Assembly (NCBI GenBank): GCA_015056255.1
Contig: SVGP01000021.1
Span: 1-52,484 of the forward strand
Reading direction: 5' to 3'
From: Clostridiales bacterium
GTDB lineage: Bacteria > Bacillota > Clostridia > Christensenellales > Aristaeellaceae
DNA length: 52,484 nucleotides
Under the pieces are notes generated by a model. That model did not search any database. It saw only the letters and a program-made list of their open reading frames with translations, and had not been told where the DNA came from. Positions 1 through 8,154 of the stretch are shown here, piece by piece (position 1 is the stretch's first letter; each line of letters opens with the position of its first letter). Made by a program: the position numbers and the translations under genes.

Positions 1-1
1 T

Positions 2-559
2 ACGCTCGTGCTGTTGGACATCATGCTGCCCGGTATTGACGGTATGGAAGTATGCCGTAAATTAAAGAGCAGCCCGACGACTGCAGATATTCCGATCATT
101 ATGCTCACCGCCAAGGGCGATGAGGTTGATAAAATTCTTGGCCTCGAACTCGGCGCCGACGATTACATCACCAAGCCCTTCTCTGTTCGCGAGCTGATCG
201 CCCGCGTAAAGGCGCTTCTTCGACGCGCCGCTCCTCAGAATGAGGAAGAGGGCATTTTACATGTCGGCGGCCTGACCATCGACGTGGGCAACTATGAAGC
301 GTTCAGAAACGGCGAAAAGCTGTCTCTCACGCTCAAGGAGTTCGAGCTTCTTAAGCTCCTCGTCATCTCCCGCGGCAAGGTACTCACCCGTGACTTCCTG
401 CTCGACAGAATCTGGGGTTATGAGTTCTATGGCGAGACCAGAACCGTTGACGTACACATCCGCCATATCCGCCAGAAGCTGGGCGACGATGCGCATTACA
501 TCGAGACCATCCGCGGCGTAGGCTACAAGTTCAACGACCGTCAGGAGAACCGCTTATGA
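2..559 (+). CDS. OmpR/PhoB-family response regulator, 5' end outside window
   Basis: This is a DNA-binding response regulator that lacks its N-terminal part because the reading frame runs in from before base 1. The visible frame begins TLVLLDIMLPG, where the Asp is the expected phosphoacceptor. It continues through the receiver Thr (MLTAKG) and Lys (ITKPFS) switch residues. A C-terminal winged-helix domain follows, with the typical RTVDVHIRHIRQKLG recognition helix and a GVGYKF end. The stop overlaps the kinase start by four bases (ATGA), so the two are translated as a pair. It presumably activates or represses genes when phosphorylated by that kinase. The closest well-known relatives are PhoP/PhoB/WalR, but the signal cannot be read from the sequence. 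The internal GTG at position 8 is not the true start. Confidence 0.95.
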   Translation, partial: TLVLLDIMLPGIDGMEVCRKLKSSPTTADIPIIMLTAKGDEVDKILGLELGADDYITKPFSVRELIARVKALLRRAAPQNEEEGILHVGGLTIDVGNYEAFRNGEKLSLTLKEFELLKLLVISRGKVLTRDFLLDRIWGYEFYGETRTVDVHIRHIRQKLGDDAHYIETIRGVGYKFNDRQENRL

Positions 560-2343
560 GATTAAGAGCCGCTTTGATTGCGACTCTGCTTAACGTCATT
601 GTATGTTCGCTGCTGATAGCTGCTTGCTCCATTACGGCAGCGAGCATACAAAATTCTATAATCGAAGAAGAAATGCGAATGATCTGCCGATTAACCGGCG
701 ATTTGTCGGCAAAGTCGGAATTCCAGGATGCTCCCCTTGATTACCTGAACGGTATTTCTGAGGAAGGGAACATCCTGTTCGCTTATTTCGAGGAAGATGG
801 CACGGTCGCATATCAAAACAACAGTTTTGAGTTCGATTTCCCGACGGAGGAGCAAAGATCTCATTCCACGGGCGATCACAAAGTTTATAAAATTAAAAAT
901 GAATTCGGCGAAAAGCTTACCTGCGTTTCCAAAACGTTTGACGACGGAACCGTGGTTATGTTTGCCAAGAAAACAGTCATAGCCGCGGAAGCCATGGGCA
1001 GTTTTCTCTGGCTTATGATTCTGATTGTCATGGCGGCGCTGGTATTGCAGTTTACGATCATCTATAGATCCGTTGCAAGAAGCGACAGCATGGTCGAATC
1101 CATCATGCGCGTGCTTGAAGATTTCACGGAAGGCAAATTTGACAGCCGAATCAAAAACGCAGTTGCGGGCAGTCAAACAGTTGCAGCCAAATACAACGCC
1201 ACTTTAAGCCGTGTTCAGGACAGAGTTTTTAATCAGCAGCGCAAAAACCGCATTTTCGGTCAGGTTATCAATCAGATGAAGACCGGCATTATCACCGTAG
1301 ACAACGATCTTAGAGTCGGCTTTACAACCAATATTACCGGAGATCTGTTTGGCGTTGATACAACCGAGGCTGAAAATCAGTCCATCGCTTCTGTGTTCAA
1401 TAATGAAGACCTTGAAAATGCCTTCAGGGAAGCCATGGGTTCGAATACCGGCAATATGTACGTGAAAGAAATTGAAGGAATGACGCCGGCGGGCGGCGTA
1501 AGACCGCTTCGAATTTATGCATCCCCCTTATACCGCGAAGGAAAATCGGCAGGCGTTATCGCCGTCATTGAAGACATTACCGAAATCAAGAAGCTTGAGC
1601 AATTAAGAACGGACTTTGCGGCCAATGTTTCCCACGAAATGAAAACGCCGCTGACTTCGATCAAGGGCTTTGTTGAAACGCTTCAGGCCGGCGCTGTGGA
1701 CAACCACGAAATGGCCAGAAAGTTTTTGAACATCATCATGATCGAAGCCGATCGTTTAACGCGCCTGATCAACGACATTCTTTCCATCACCAAGATGGAA
1801 TCGGGCAATGAAAATGTCGAGATCAAGAAAATCGCGCTCGACCGCGCCGTTATGGAAGTGTGCGACCTTCTAAAGATCCACGCAGAGGAAAAGGAAGTAA
1901 AGGTAAACGCCAGCCCCAATCCCACGCCTTCCTTCGTAATGGGTAATCCTGACCGCATCAAGCAGCTTTTGATCAACTTGATTGAGAATGCGATCAAGTA
2001 CAACAAAGTGGGCGGAAGCGTGACGGTCAAGGTGTTTGAGGACGACGAGCATATTTACTTAAACGTTTCTGATACCGGAATCGGCGTAAAGGAAGAGCAT
2101 TTGAAGCGCCTGTTCGAACGATTCTATCGCGTGGATAAGGGAAGGTCCCGCGCCATGGGCGGAACGGGTCTGGGCCTTGCAATCGTAAAGCACATTGTAA
2201 ACTCCATGGGCGGCTTTATTGAAGTCAATTCCAAATACGGAGAAGGTACAGAATTCCTGGTAACGCTCTTAAAAGCCAGGGAAGAGCCTGCGCTTATTGA
2301 GGAGAATACTGAAAACGCTGAAAATATGGAGGACAGCGAATAA
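556..2343 (+). CDS. PhoR-like sensor histidine kinase
   Basis: This is a membrane sensor kinase of 595 residues and the partner of the preceding regulator. Two membrane segments (about residues 8-30 and 147-170) flank an extracytoplasmic sensor loop of roughly 115 residues. A linker and a PAS-type region (about 235-345) follow. The HisKA box SHEMKTPL has the phosphorylated His at residue 360. The ATPase domain shows the N box (NLIENAIKYN), G1 (DTGIGV) and G2 (GGTGLGLAIVKHI). Domain order and length match PhoR-type kinases. Because no pho genes are adjacent, a phosphate-sensing role is only inferred from family. The Glu-rich C-terminal tail looks non-catalytic. The stop codon shares a base with the start of the next gene (TAATG). 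Confidence 0.95.
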   Translation: MRLRAALIATLLNVIVCSLLIAACSITAASIQNSIIEEEMRMICRLTGDLSAKSEFQDAPLDYLNGISEEGNILFAYFEEDGTVAYQNNSFEFDFPTEEQRSHSTGDHKVYKIKNEFGEKLTCVSKTFDDGTVVMFAKKTVIAAEAMGSFLWLMILIVMAALVLQFTIIYRSVARSDSMVESIMRVLEDFTEGKFDSRIKNAVAGSQTVAAKYNATLSRVQDRVFNQQRKNRIFGQVINQMKTGIITVDNDLRVGFTTNITGDLFGVDTTEAENQSIASVFNNEDLENAFREAMGSNTGNMYVKEIEGMTPAGGVRPLRIYASPLYREGKSAGVIAVIEDITEIKKLEQLRTDFAANVSHEMKTPLTSIKGFVETLQAGAVDNHEMARKFLNIIMIEADRLTRLINDILSITKMESGNENVEIKKIALDRAVMEVCDLLKIHAEEKEVKVNASPNPTPSFVMGNPDRIKQLLINLIENAIKYNKVGGSVTVKVFEDDEHIYLNVSDTGIGVKEEHLKRLFERFYRVDKGRSRAMGGTGLGLAIVKHIVNSMGGFIEVNSKYGEGTEFLVTLLKAREEPALIEENTENAENMEDSE

Positions 2344-2582
2344 TGGATATAAGAACTTTTCCTGGAACGTGCATAAAGACGTCCGTACTCGGTATGGGCT
2401 GCATGCGCCTTCCGGTGCTCGATGAAGAAAACCACCCGGTAGATCATAAGGCGGCCGTAGCCCTCATCAGAAAAGCCATTGATAACGGCGTTACATACAT
2501 CGACACCGCTTATGGCTATCACGGCGGCGACAGCGAAGTTACCGTTGGCGAAGCGCTGAAGACGGTTATCGCGAAAAGGTAA
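2343..2582 (+). CDS. Aldo/keto reductase, N-terminal part (frameshifted)
   Basis: These 79 codons encode the start of an aldo/keto reductase: a TIM-barrel N-terminus with LGMGCMRLP and the catalytic-type Asp and Tyr in YIDTAYGYHGGDSE. The frame then ends at a TAA after EALKTVIAKR. Reading +1 from about base 2566 restores the family sequence GYREKVTLTSKLP, which continues in the next entry. One missing G after base 2564 (an expected GGG read as GG) would join the two halves into one protein of about 375 residues. It starts with ATG overlapping the kinase stop by one base, so it is probably co-transcribed with the two-component system. Confidence 0.85.
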   Translation: MDIRTFPGTCIKTSVLGMGCMRLPVLDEENHPVDHKAAVALIRKAIDNGVTYIDTAYGYHGGDSEVTVGEALKTVIAKR

Positions 2583-2584
2583 CC

Positions 2585-3469
2585 TTGACCAGTAAGCTTC
2601 CCTTATGGCTGGTCGAAAAGACGGAGGACATGGAAAAGCTTCTGGATACCCAGCTTGAAAGACTGGGCGTTGAATATCTGGATTTCTATCTGGCCCACGC
2701 CGTGAGCGCAGACCGCTTTGATAAGGTTGTTTCGCTGGGCCTTTTCGAATTTTTTGACAGAATGCTTGAAAAGGGCAAGATTAAAAACGTCGGCTTTTCT
2801 TTCCATGATGATTTTGAAGTGTTCAAAAGAGTCATTGACAGCTATCCGTGGAAGCTTGCGCAGGTTCAGATGAATATTCTGGACGAATTCAATCAGGCCA
2901 CGATGAAGGGCGTTGATTATGCGGCAGCAAAAGGAATCGGCATTGTAATCATGGAGCCCCTTCGCGGCGGCGCTCTTGCCAACAATATTCCGGAGGAAGT
3001 TAAAAAGCTCTATGCCGAATTCCCCGTGAAGCGTTCTCCTGTTGAGTGGGCGTTCAGATATCTCTATGACCGCAAGGAAGTCATCACGATTCTGTCCGGT
3101 ATGAGCAATGAGGAACAGCTGATGGACAACATCCGGATTTTCGAGTCTTCCGAAGCGAACTGCCTTAAGGACGATGAAAAGAAGCTTTTAACCGATGTTC
3201 GCCTTGCATACGAAGCGAGAGTCAAAATCGGATGTACCGGATGCGAATATTGCCAGCCCTGTCCGCAGGAGATCAAAATTCCGCACCTGTTCAGAAGATA
3301 CGACAACTGCGCGGTTTTCGGCGGATTCGAAAAGCTTTATGAGCGCTATAAGGAAGATCCCGCATACGAAAAGTGCGTATCCTGCGGCGCGTGCGAAGCA
3401 GCCTGTCCCCAGCACATTAAAATCAGAGATTGGCTCAAAACGATCGATGAAGAAGCCAAAAACGCATAG
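2585..3469 (+). CDS. Aldo/keto reductase with two ferredoxin-like motifs, C-terminal part
   Basis: This is the remainder of the oxidoreductase begun at 2343. The barrel continues with LERLGVEYLDFYLAHA and FSFHDD. The C-terminus carries two cysteine clusters, CTGCEYCQPCP and CVSCGACEAACP, typical of the COG1453 subgroup that adds 4Fe-4S centres to an aldo/keto reductase barrel. Known members are NAD(P)H- or ferredoxin-linked reductases of uncertain substrate, common in anaerobes. The reading frame upstream of the nominal start (back to about base 2567) also encodes family-like sequence, so this is not an independent gene. All catalytic and cluster residues are present, which suggests a working gene spoiled by one base rather than a decaying one. 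Confidence 0.85.
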   Translation: MTSKLPLWLVEKTEDMEKLLDTQLERLGVEYLDFYLAHAVSADRFDKVVSLGLFEFFDRMLEKGKIKNVGFSFHDDFEVFKRVIDSYPWKLAQVQMNILDEFNQATMKGVDYAAAKGIGIVIMEPLRGGALANNIPEEVKKLYAEFPVKRSPVEWAFRYLYDRKEVITILSGMSNEEQLMDNIRIFESSEANCLKDDEKKLLTDVRLAYEARVKIGCTGCEYCQPCPQEIKIPHLFRRYDNCAVFGGFEKLYERYKEDPAYEKCVSCGACEAACPQHIKIRDWLKTIDEEAKNA

Positions 3470-3512
3470 AATTGTGCGGCTTAAATTAAAATCAAAAAGC
3501 ATATTAACAGAT

Positions 3513-3541
3513 AGCGCGGGCGATCATTGATCGCCCGCGCT
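3513..3541. repeat. 29-nt perfect palindrome between convergent genes (copy 1)
   Basis: Two 14-nt arms (5' arm AGCGCGGGCGATCA) are exact reverse complements around a single central T. The element sits between the stop of the aldo/keto reductase and the stop of the minus-strand gene at 3584. There is no long T run on either side, so it would be an atypical intrinsic terminator. A near-identical copy lies at 27790-27816, also between two converging genes. It could be a bidirectional terminator or a REP-like dispersed element. Confidence 0.85.
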
Positions 3542-3583
3542 CATATATTGCCTAAAGATAAAATTCTAAGATAATTTTATCAA

Positions 3584-4714
3584 TCAGATGTAAATGAAGT
3601 CATATACCTTCCACTCGTTTCCTACCTTTTCAACAAAGAAACGAATGTGATAGGGATAACTGTTTTCGACCTTTCTGGTAACGGTATCAAAATCCAGATA
3701 CAGTTCGCAGGAGAAGACGGAATCGGAATACTGAACGTAGTTTTCGGTTCGTACATTTCGGAAGGAATATTCCTGCGCCTCTGTCAGCCAATGCGCATCG
3801 GTTTCGTTAATGGCGTTTGCCGCTTTGGAACCATCCTTCATAGACTTAAGAACCGTGTATTTGGAACAGTTTTCCGTCATAAACATACAGATTTTCTGAC
3901 CTACATCAATAATAAACGCCTCATGCGCAGGCTTAAGGTCTTCATCCATGTAGGTGAAAATGTGCTCGAATACATCCTGAGAGGTTTCGGTGAGGGAGAG
4001 GGTGTGTCCCTTTACATCATATGCTTCAATCTGCGGAACGCCAAGGGCGATGGTGAAGCGATAGGTGCAAAGCGTGTAGGAAGGATAACCCTCGGGAAGG
4101 TGACCCGATGCGAATGTTTCGATGCCTTCCTTTACGATATTCTCTCTGGGAAGCTCTTCGCCGTTTACATAAAGCTTGGCGTCATCCGGAATCGTTACCT
4201 GGTAGGTGATGGGCTGAATGACGTCTGTTGTAACGGAACCGAACTCATAAAGCGGCACTTCGCCAAGAAGACCGCAATCCACGATCTCGCCGCTTTTTTT
4301 GATGGTGAAGGAGGCGAAGGATTTTCCGTTTGAAGTTACGGAGAATTTTCTTTCGTCCTGATTGCGCGTTCCAACTTCTTTATAGGCGATATACGTACCA
4401 TCCGTGAGCTTGTTTAAATAATCTACATAGTCTTCCCTGGACTCCATTACGAGTTTGGAAGCATCCTCATAATCGTAAACTTCGTCATACCTGCGCTCGA
4501 TGAACATGCTCGCCATGTCTTCAACAACATAACTGCTCTGTGCTTTCTCGTAAGCGACCAAACATTCATCGATGTAAATATACAATTTGTACATTCCAAA
4601 TCCGATCGCCGCCAACAGAATCAGATAAAAAAGGGCAAATCGAATATTTCTGAAGATGAGCTTTCCACGGGTATATCTTCTGTAAAGGCGATTTTTCTTA
4701 GTTTTATTTGCCAT
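3584..4714 (-). CDS. Membrane-anchored protein of unknown function
   Basis: I do not recognise the family of this 376-residue protein. It has a basic cytoplasmic N-terminus (many Lys/Arg in the first 22 residues) and one membrane segment at about 24-46. A long extracytoplasmic part follows, rich in Tyr, Asp and Glu and with a beta-rich look; fragments such as YVNGEELP resemble domains found in Firmicutes surface proteins. Its start lies ten bases after the stop of the phosphodiester glycosidase gene, so the two form an operon. A role at the cell envelope is inferred only from topology and this neighbour. Confidence 0.8.
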   Translation of the reverse strand: MANKTKKNRLYRRYTRGKLIFRNIRFALFYLILLAAIGFGMYKLYIYIDECLVAYEKAQSSYVVEDMASMFIERRYDEVYDYEDASKLVMESREDYVDYLNKLTDGTYIAYKEVGTRNQDERKFSVTSNGKSFASFTIKKSGEIVDCGLLGEVPLYEFGSVTTDVIQPITYQVTIPDDAKLYVNGEELPRENIVKEGIETFASGHLPEGYPSYTLCTYRFTIALGVPQIEAYDVKGHTLSLTETSQDVFEHIFTYMDEDLKPAHEAFIIDVGQKICMFMTENCSKYTVLKSMKDGSKAANAINETDAHWLTEAQEYSFRNVRTENYVQYSDSVFSCELYLDFDTVTRKVENSYPYHIRFFVEKVGNEWKVYDFIYI

Positions 4715-4724
4715 TGTTTTTCTC

Positions 4725-5831
4725 CTATTTCACAATCCAGGCTGTCGGAAGTGCGCGGGAGCCGGTAATTGCAAGGCCGTCGTTAATCTGCTCGCCCTGA
4801 TAGAACATGGCGGTGGAAGAGCCGCCGTCGAGATTGCAGGCGTTAACCGCGCCAAACTCGAGCATGATTTCGATAAGATCTTCATAGGAAGCGCCAAGGG
4901 AGTTGGCCTGACGACCGTCGATGCACAGAAGAAGAACTGCGCCGTCCGCGCGCTGACCGATCGCGGAACGGGGGTTGAGGCCCGAGCCTTTGCCGGAAAC
5001 AACGGAGGGCTGACCGTTGACTACAAGCGCGGGGCCGAACGCAACTGCGTCGCGAAGACCGATTTCTTTGGCTTGGGCTTCCGTAAATTCGCCGACATGC
5101 AAAATGTCGTTCTGGTCAAAGCCTACGACGGTTTTATACGCACCGTCGGGACGGCGAAGCTGCTGACCATCGGAATAAACCATGCCGAGCGGCTGGCCGC
5201 CGTTTCCGCGTCCGCTGCTGTCAGAGAATGCGCCGCCGTTGATGCCGGCGATACCGCCATAGTTGTTGATGATTTCATCCACCCTGAGTCCCGGAAGATC
5301 ATTGTTGAAAGGATAGCGGCAAACGCCTACCGATACGCGGGAGGGATCAGCAACGATCATCATGTAGCCTTTATAGGTGGAACCGTGTATTTCGCGGATT
5401 TCAATGTCCTTTAAAGGTTCTTCGGTCGTTTGATCAAGATCCGTCATGGAATTTCGGCTTCTTATGGTGATCAGGCTTACGTCGGTGGCTTCGTCGCTGG
5501 TGATTACGCGGTTTCTCTCAAGCGCCGCCTCTACCTGCTCGTCACGAAGGAAGAGGTAGGGGTAAAATTTCATGGCGCTGCTTTCCATAAGCGTTTGAAT
5601 CAGAAGATCGCTGCCTGCACGAGAAGGGCCTACAAAAATCTGATAAGAGAGCATCAGAAGCGCAAGCGCGACGGAAAGAATCAGGGTGAATACAACAAGG
5701 AAGAAGTGGCGGATCGTGCCGAAGTGCCATTTTCTCCTGATGCGGCTCATGGTTTTCTGTTCTTCCAGACTGTAGTGTGCAGGCGCTTTTGCTTTCATTT
5801 TCTTTGCGTTTGACTTTTTGTTTTTAGCCAT
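4725..5831 (-). CDS. Phosphodiester glycosidase (NAGPA-like) family protein
   Basis: This 368-residue protein is anchored by one N-terminal membrane segment (about 37-60) after a Lys/Arg-rich head. The extracytoplasmic part is a NAGPA-type domain (PF09992 family), which in characterised members hydrolyses sugar-phosphate diester linkages. Visible family motifs are AGINGGAF, the NPRSAIG strand, the LCIDGRQ strand and the hallmark NLDGGSSTAM near the C-terminus. The start was set at base 5831 because GGAGGA lies nine bases upstream; an upstream in-frame extension of 15 codons lacks such a site. It leads a two-gene operon with the anchored protein at 3584. Substrate unknown; a glycan or teichoic-acid-related target is plausible. 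Confidence 0.9.
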   Translation of the reverse strand: MAKNKKSNAKKMKAKAPAHYSLEEQKTMSRIRRKWHFGTIRHFFLVVFTLILSVALALLMLSYQIFVGPSRAGSDLLIQTLMESSAMKFYPYLFLRDEQVEAALERNRVITSDEATDVSLITIRSRNSMTDLDQTTEEPLKDIEIREIHGSTYKGYMMIVADPSRVSVGVCRYPFNNDLPGLRVDEIINNYGGIAGINGGAFSDSSGRGNGGQPLGMVYSDGQQLRRPDGAYKTVVGFDQNDILHVGEFTEAQAKEIGLRDAVAFGPALVVNGQPSVVSGKGSGLNPRSAIGQRADGAVLLLCIDGRQANSLGASYEDLIEIMLEFGAVNACNLDGGSSTAMFYQGEQINDGLAITGSRALPTAWIVK

Positions 5832-6040
5832 AAAGATACTTCCTCCAGTATCCGATGAAATATATTGACAAACCATTTCAATTTACTATTTTATAGTATT
5901 TCAGATATAAAAACAAGATGTCAAATTCGTATTTTGTCTTATGATACAGTAAAAGATTTATTGTTAAAATACAGTAACAGACGCGGAATGCGAATAATTT
6001 GTGATATAATGAAGAAAATCTACAGAAGGGAAGTATCTTC

Positions 6041-6457
6041 ATGAAAAAAATCTGGAATGAATTCAAGGCATTTGCATTCAAGGGCAACGTAGTTGATCTG
6101 GCAGTTGGTATGATTATCGGCTCCTCCTTTACCGCAATTGTGAATTCTCTTGTAAACAGCGTAGTAATGCCGCTTTTCTCTTTGATTACACAGAAGAACA
6201 ATTATGAAGAAATGAAGTGGATGATCGGAGCCACCGAAATTCCTTACGGTCTTTTTCTGCAGGCTGTGATCAATTTTGCCGCTATTGCCGTGTGCCTGTT
6301 CTTTATTGTAAAGGTGATCAATAAGCTCAATTCTCTTGCGAGAAAAGAGGAAAAGAAAGAAGAAGTCAAAGAACCCGCGCGCCTTTGTCCCTTCTGCAAA
6401 AGCGAAATCCACAAGGAAGCTACCCGCTGCCCGCACTGCACAAGCGAGCTAAAATAA
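6041..6457 (+). CDS. mscL: Large-conductance mechanosensitive channel with C-terminal zinc ribbon
   Basis: MscL forms the pressure-release pore that opens on hypo-osmotic shock. The N-terminal amphipathic helix and first membrane helix (FKGNVVDLAVGMIIG) and the second helix (about 68-92) match the family. The periplasmic loop is short. After a charged linker (KEEKKEEVKEPA) the protein ends in a small zinc ribbon, CPFCKSEIHKEATRCPHC, replacing the usual short helical bundle. The gene stands alone, preceded by a TATAAT at 6005-6010 and an AAGGGA ribosome site, and ends in its own terminator. Confidence 0.95.
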   Translation: MKKIWNEFKAFAFKGNVVDLAVGMIIGSSFTAIVNSLVNSVVMPLFSLITQKNNYEEMKWMIGATEIPYGLFLQAVINFAAIAVCLFFIVKVINKLNSLARKEEKKEEVKEPARLCPFCKSEIHKEATRCPHCTSELK

Positions 6458-6472
6458 CGGAAATATCCAAAT

Positions 6473-6510
6473 AAAGCGGCATTTCGCGTATTGCGTTATG
6501 CCGCTTTTTA
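6473..6510 (+). terminator. Rho-independent terminator of mscL
   Basis: A 10-bp stem (AAAGCGGCAT with ATGCCGCTTT) encloses a 15-nt loop and runs into a T tract, 16 bases after the mscL stop. Confidence 0.9.
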
Positions 6511-6539
6511 TTGCATTGAAAGATCAATTGTGCTATAAT
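6511..6539 (+). promoter_or_regulatory. Promoter of the yybS-like/rplI/dnaB operon
   Basis: TTGCAT and TATAAT are separated by 17 bases, directly after the mscL terminator and about 30 bases before the GTG start of the next gene. Confidence 0.75.
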
Positions 6540-6570
6540 AAAATGAAGATATATTCATCTGGAGGCTACT

Positions 6571-7671
6571 GTGAACAAATCTGCTCCTAAGAATAAGATT
6601 TCCGGAATCATTCTCGCTGTTCTACTCGGCGTGTCCGTAAGTGGTCTGGTCGGATATTTTTTGCCGGCGGGCGAGTTTCTTTCTGCATCGTCTATTTTTT
6701 CATCGATGCTGCTCGCATTCATCTTCGGCTATTCAGGCCTGCTGTCCGCCGTCATTATGGCAGCTACGATGCTTGTGTCGGGGTATATTGCGGGCGACGT
6801 TATCCTTTCAGGATATCTGTTTATAATCGGTGTATTGCCGGGCTTTGTGATGATCTTTGGCTCGATAAAAGGCTACAAATTCTTTTCACAAGTCAGAAAC
6901 GCGCTGCTCGCCGAGATGCTCGCCTTTGTTCTTGTTCTTTTTGCCGTTCGCGCTTTTACAGGACAGGATTTTTCCTCGTTTTTCAGAACCATATGGGACG
7001 ATATGATTTCTGTGCTTCCTCAGGAAAACAAAGAAGCGTTTGCCGAAATTTTGAACGAGCTCATCAATCAGCAAAGCGCAGGCGAAAATGTGATTGCAAC
7101 GGAAGATATGCTTGCGTTCATTTCTGAAGGAATGGAACAAACGCTTTCTCTTTTGATGCCTTTTGCGCTTGTGCTGTACTCTGTAATCAACGGCGCAGTC
7201 GGCGTTCTTTGGATGAACTGGCTCAGAGTAAGGCATGGGGAAGAGAACGCAAAATACGTTCCCTTAAGCGGCTGGCGGCTTTCAAAACAGATTACGCTTG
7301 GTTTTATCATTATATTTATTGCCGTATTGATCATTGCAAGCCGAGCCGGCGAAGCGGGCGTTTCCGCGCGGATGATGGTCAGAGCTGCAATATCGGCGGC
7401 TGCAACGATTCAGGCATGCGCGTCGTTTTTATCCCGTTTTCGCATGCTTGGCGTGTCTACAGGAAAGAGAGCTGCATTTTTAGCGCTGATGATCTTTTTG
7501 TCCGGCCCGTTTTTCACGCTTTACGGTATATTGAGCGCGCTCTTTGGCGTTCAAGGCTTATTTATGCCGAAGCGGAAATTTGTTCATCCAGGCTCAGCGC
7601 CTTCTCAGAACATGAATCAGAATCAAAATGACCAGGAAGATGACGATCAAAACGACAAGGAGGATAAATAA
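6571..7671 (+). CDS. YybS-like (DUF2232) multi-span membrane protein
   Basis: This 366-residue protein has roughly eight hydrophobic membrane segments and a hydrophilic, Asn/Gln/Asp-rich tail (last 20 residues). Start is GTG, preceded by CTGGAGG. Position directly upstream of rplI and dnaB, with the stop abutting the rplI start, matches B. subtilis yybS and supports assignment to DUF2232; the function of that family is not established. In Bacillus the cyclic-di-AMP phosphodiesterase gene gdpP lies between yybS and rplI; here it is missing. A helical pair enriched in charged residues (about 145-185) sits between membrane blocks. Confidence 0.8.
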   Translation: MNKSAPKNKISGIILAVLLGVSVSGLVGYFLPAGEFLSASSIFSSMLLAFIFGYSGLLSAVIMAATMLVSGYIAGDVILSGYLFIIGVLPGFVMIFGSIKGYKFFSQVRNALLAEMLAFVLVLFAVRAFTGQDFSSFFRTIWDDMISVLPQENKEAFAEILNELINQQSAGENVIATEDMLAFISEGMEQTLSLLMPFALVLYSVINGAVGVLWMNWLRVRHGEENAKYVPLSGWRLSKQITLGFIIIFIAVLIIASRAGEAGVSARMMVRAAISAAATIQACASFLSRFRMLGVSTGKRAAFLALMIFLSGPFFTLYGILSALFGVQGLFMPKRKFVHPGSAPSQNMNQNQNDQEDDDQNDKEDK

Positions 7672-8124
7672 ATGAAAGTTGTACTTTTAAAGGATGTAAA
7701 AGGCTGCGGCAAGAAGGATCAGATCGTGGAAGTATCTGAAGGCTATGGCCGCAATTTCCTTCTGCCCAGAAAAATTGCTATCGAAGCCACAGCAGAGGCA
7801 ATGAACGCCATTGAAAAATCGAAGAGCGCGCAGGCGCACAGAGAAGAAGTCAAGCGCCAGGAAGCCGAAGCAAAGGCGAAGGAACTGAAGGGCAAGGTCA
7901 TTCAATTGAAAGCCCGCGGCGGCGAAGGCGGAAAGCTCTATGGCTCCATTACCGCCGACATGATCGCGGAAGCGCTGAAGGCGCAGCATGGTGTCGACGT
8001 CGACAAGCGCAAGATCGAGCAGGAAGAGCCCATCAAGGCAGCCGGTCAGTCTTTTGTAAACGTAAAGCTGTCCGCCGGTATTGCAGTTCGCATGCTTGTA
8101 AACACCACCGTCGAAACCAAATAA
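7672..8124 (+). CDS. rplI: Ribosomal protein bL9
   Basis: bL9 binds 23S rRNA near the L1 stalk and helps reading-frame maintenance. The 150-residue length is standard. The N-terminal domain (MKVVLLKDVKGCGKKD, GYGRNFLLPRKIA) is textbook. It is followed by the long connecting helix rich in Lys/Glu/Ala (about 40-75) and the C-terminal RNA-binding domain (GKLYGSITADMIAEAL). It starts immediately after the upstream stop and shares the operon with dnaB, a conserved arrangement in Firmicutes. Confidence 0.98.
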   Translation: MKVVLLKDVKGCGKKDQIVEVSEGYGRNFLLPRKIAIEATAEAMNAIEKSKSAQAHREEVKRQEAEAKAKELKGKVIQLKARGGEGGKLYGSITADMIAEALKAQHGVDVDKRKIEQEEPIKAAGQSFVNVKLSAGIAVRMLVNTTVETK

Positions 8125-8154
8125 GCTTTCAGTTACAAAGGAAAAAGGGCGCAT

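Noticed and set aside
2559..2587. Programmed ribosomal frameshifting to join the aldo/keto reductase halves
   Set aside because: No slippery heptamer, stimulatory hairpin or internal Shine-Dalgarno was seen at the junction; a lost G explains it more simply.
3647..4333. A 228-codon plus-strand frame within the anchored protein gene at 3584-4714
   Set aside because: No ribosome site or recognisable motif; the minus-strand gene has a good start, topology and operon context.
5878..6201. A 107-codon minus-strand frame over the start of mscL
   Set aside because: Very AT-rich hydrophobic translation, overlaps mscL and its promoter, no ribosome site.
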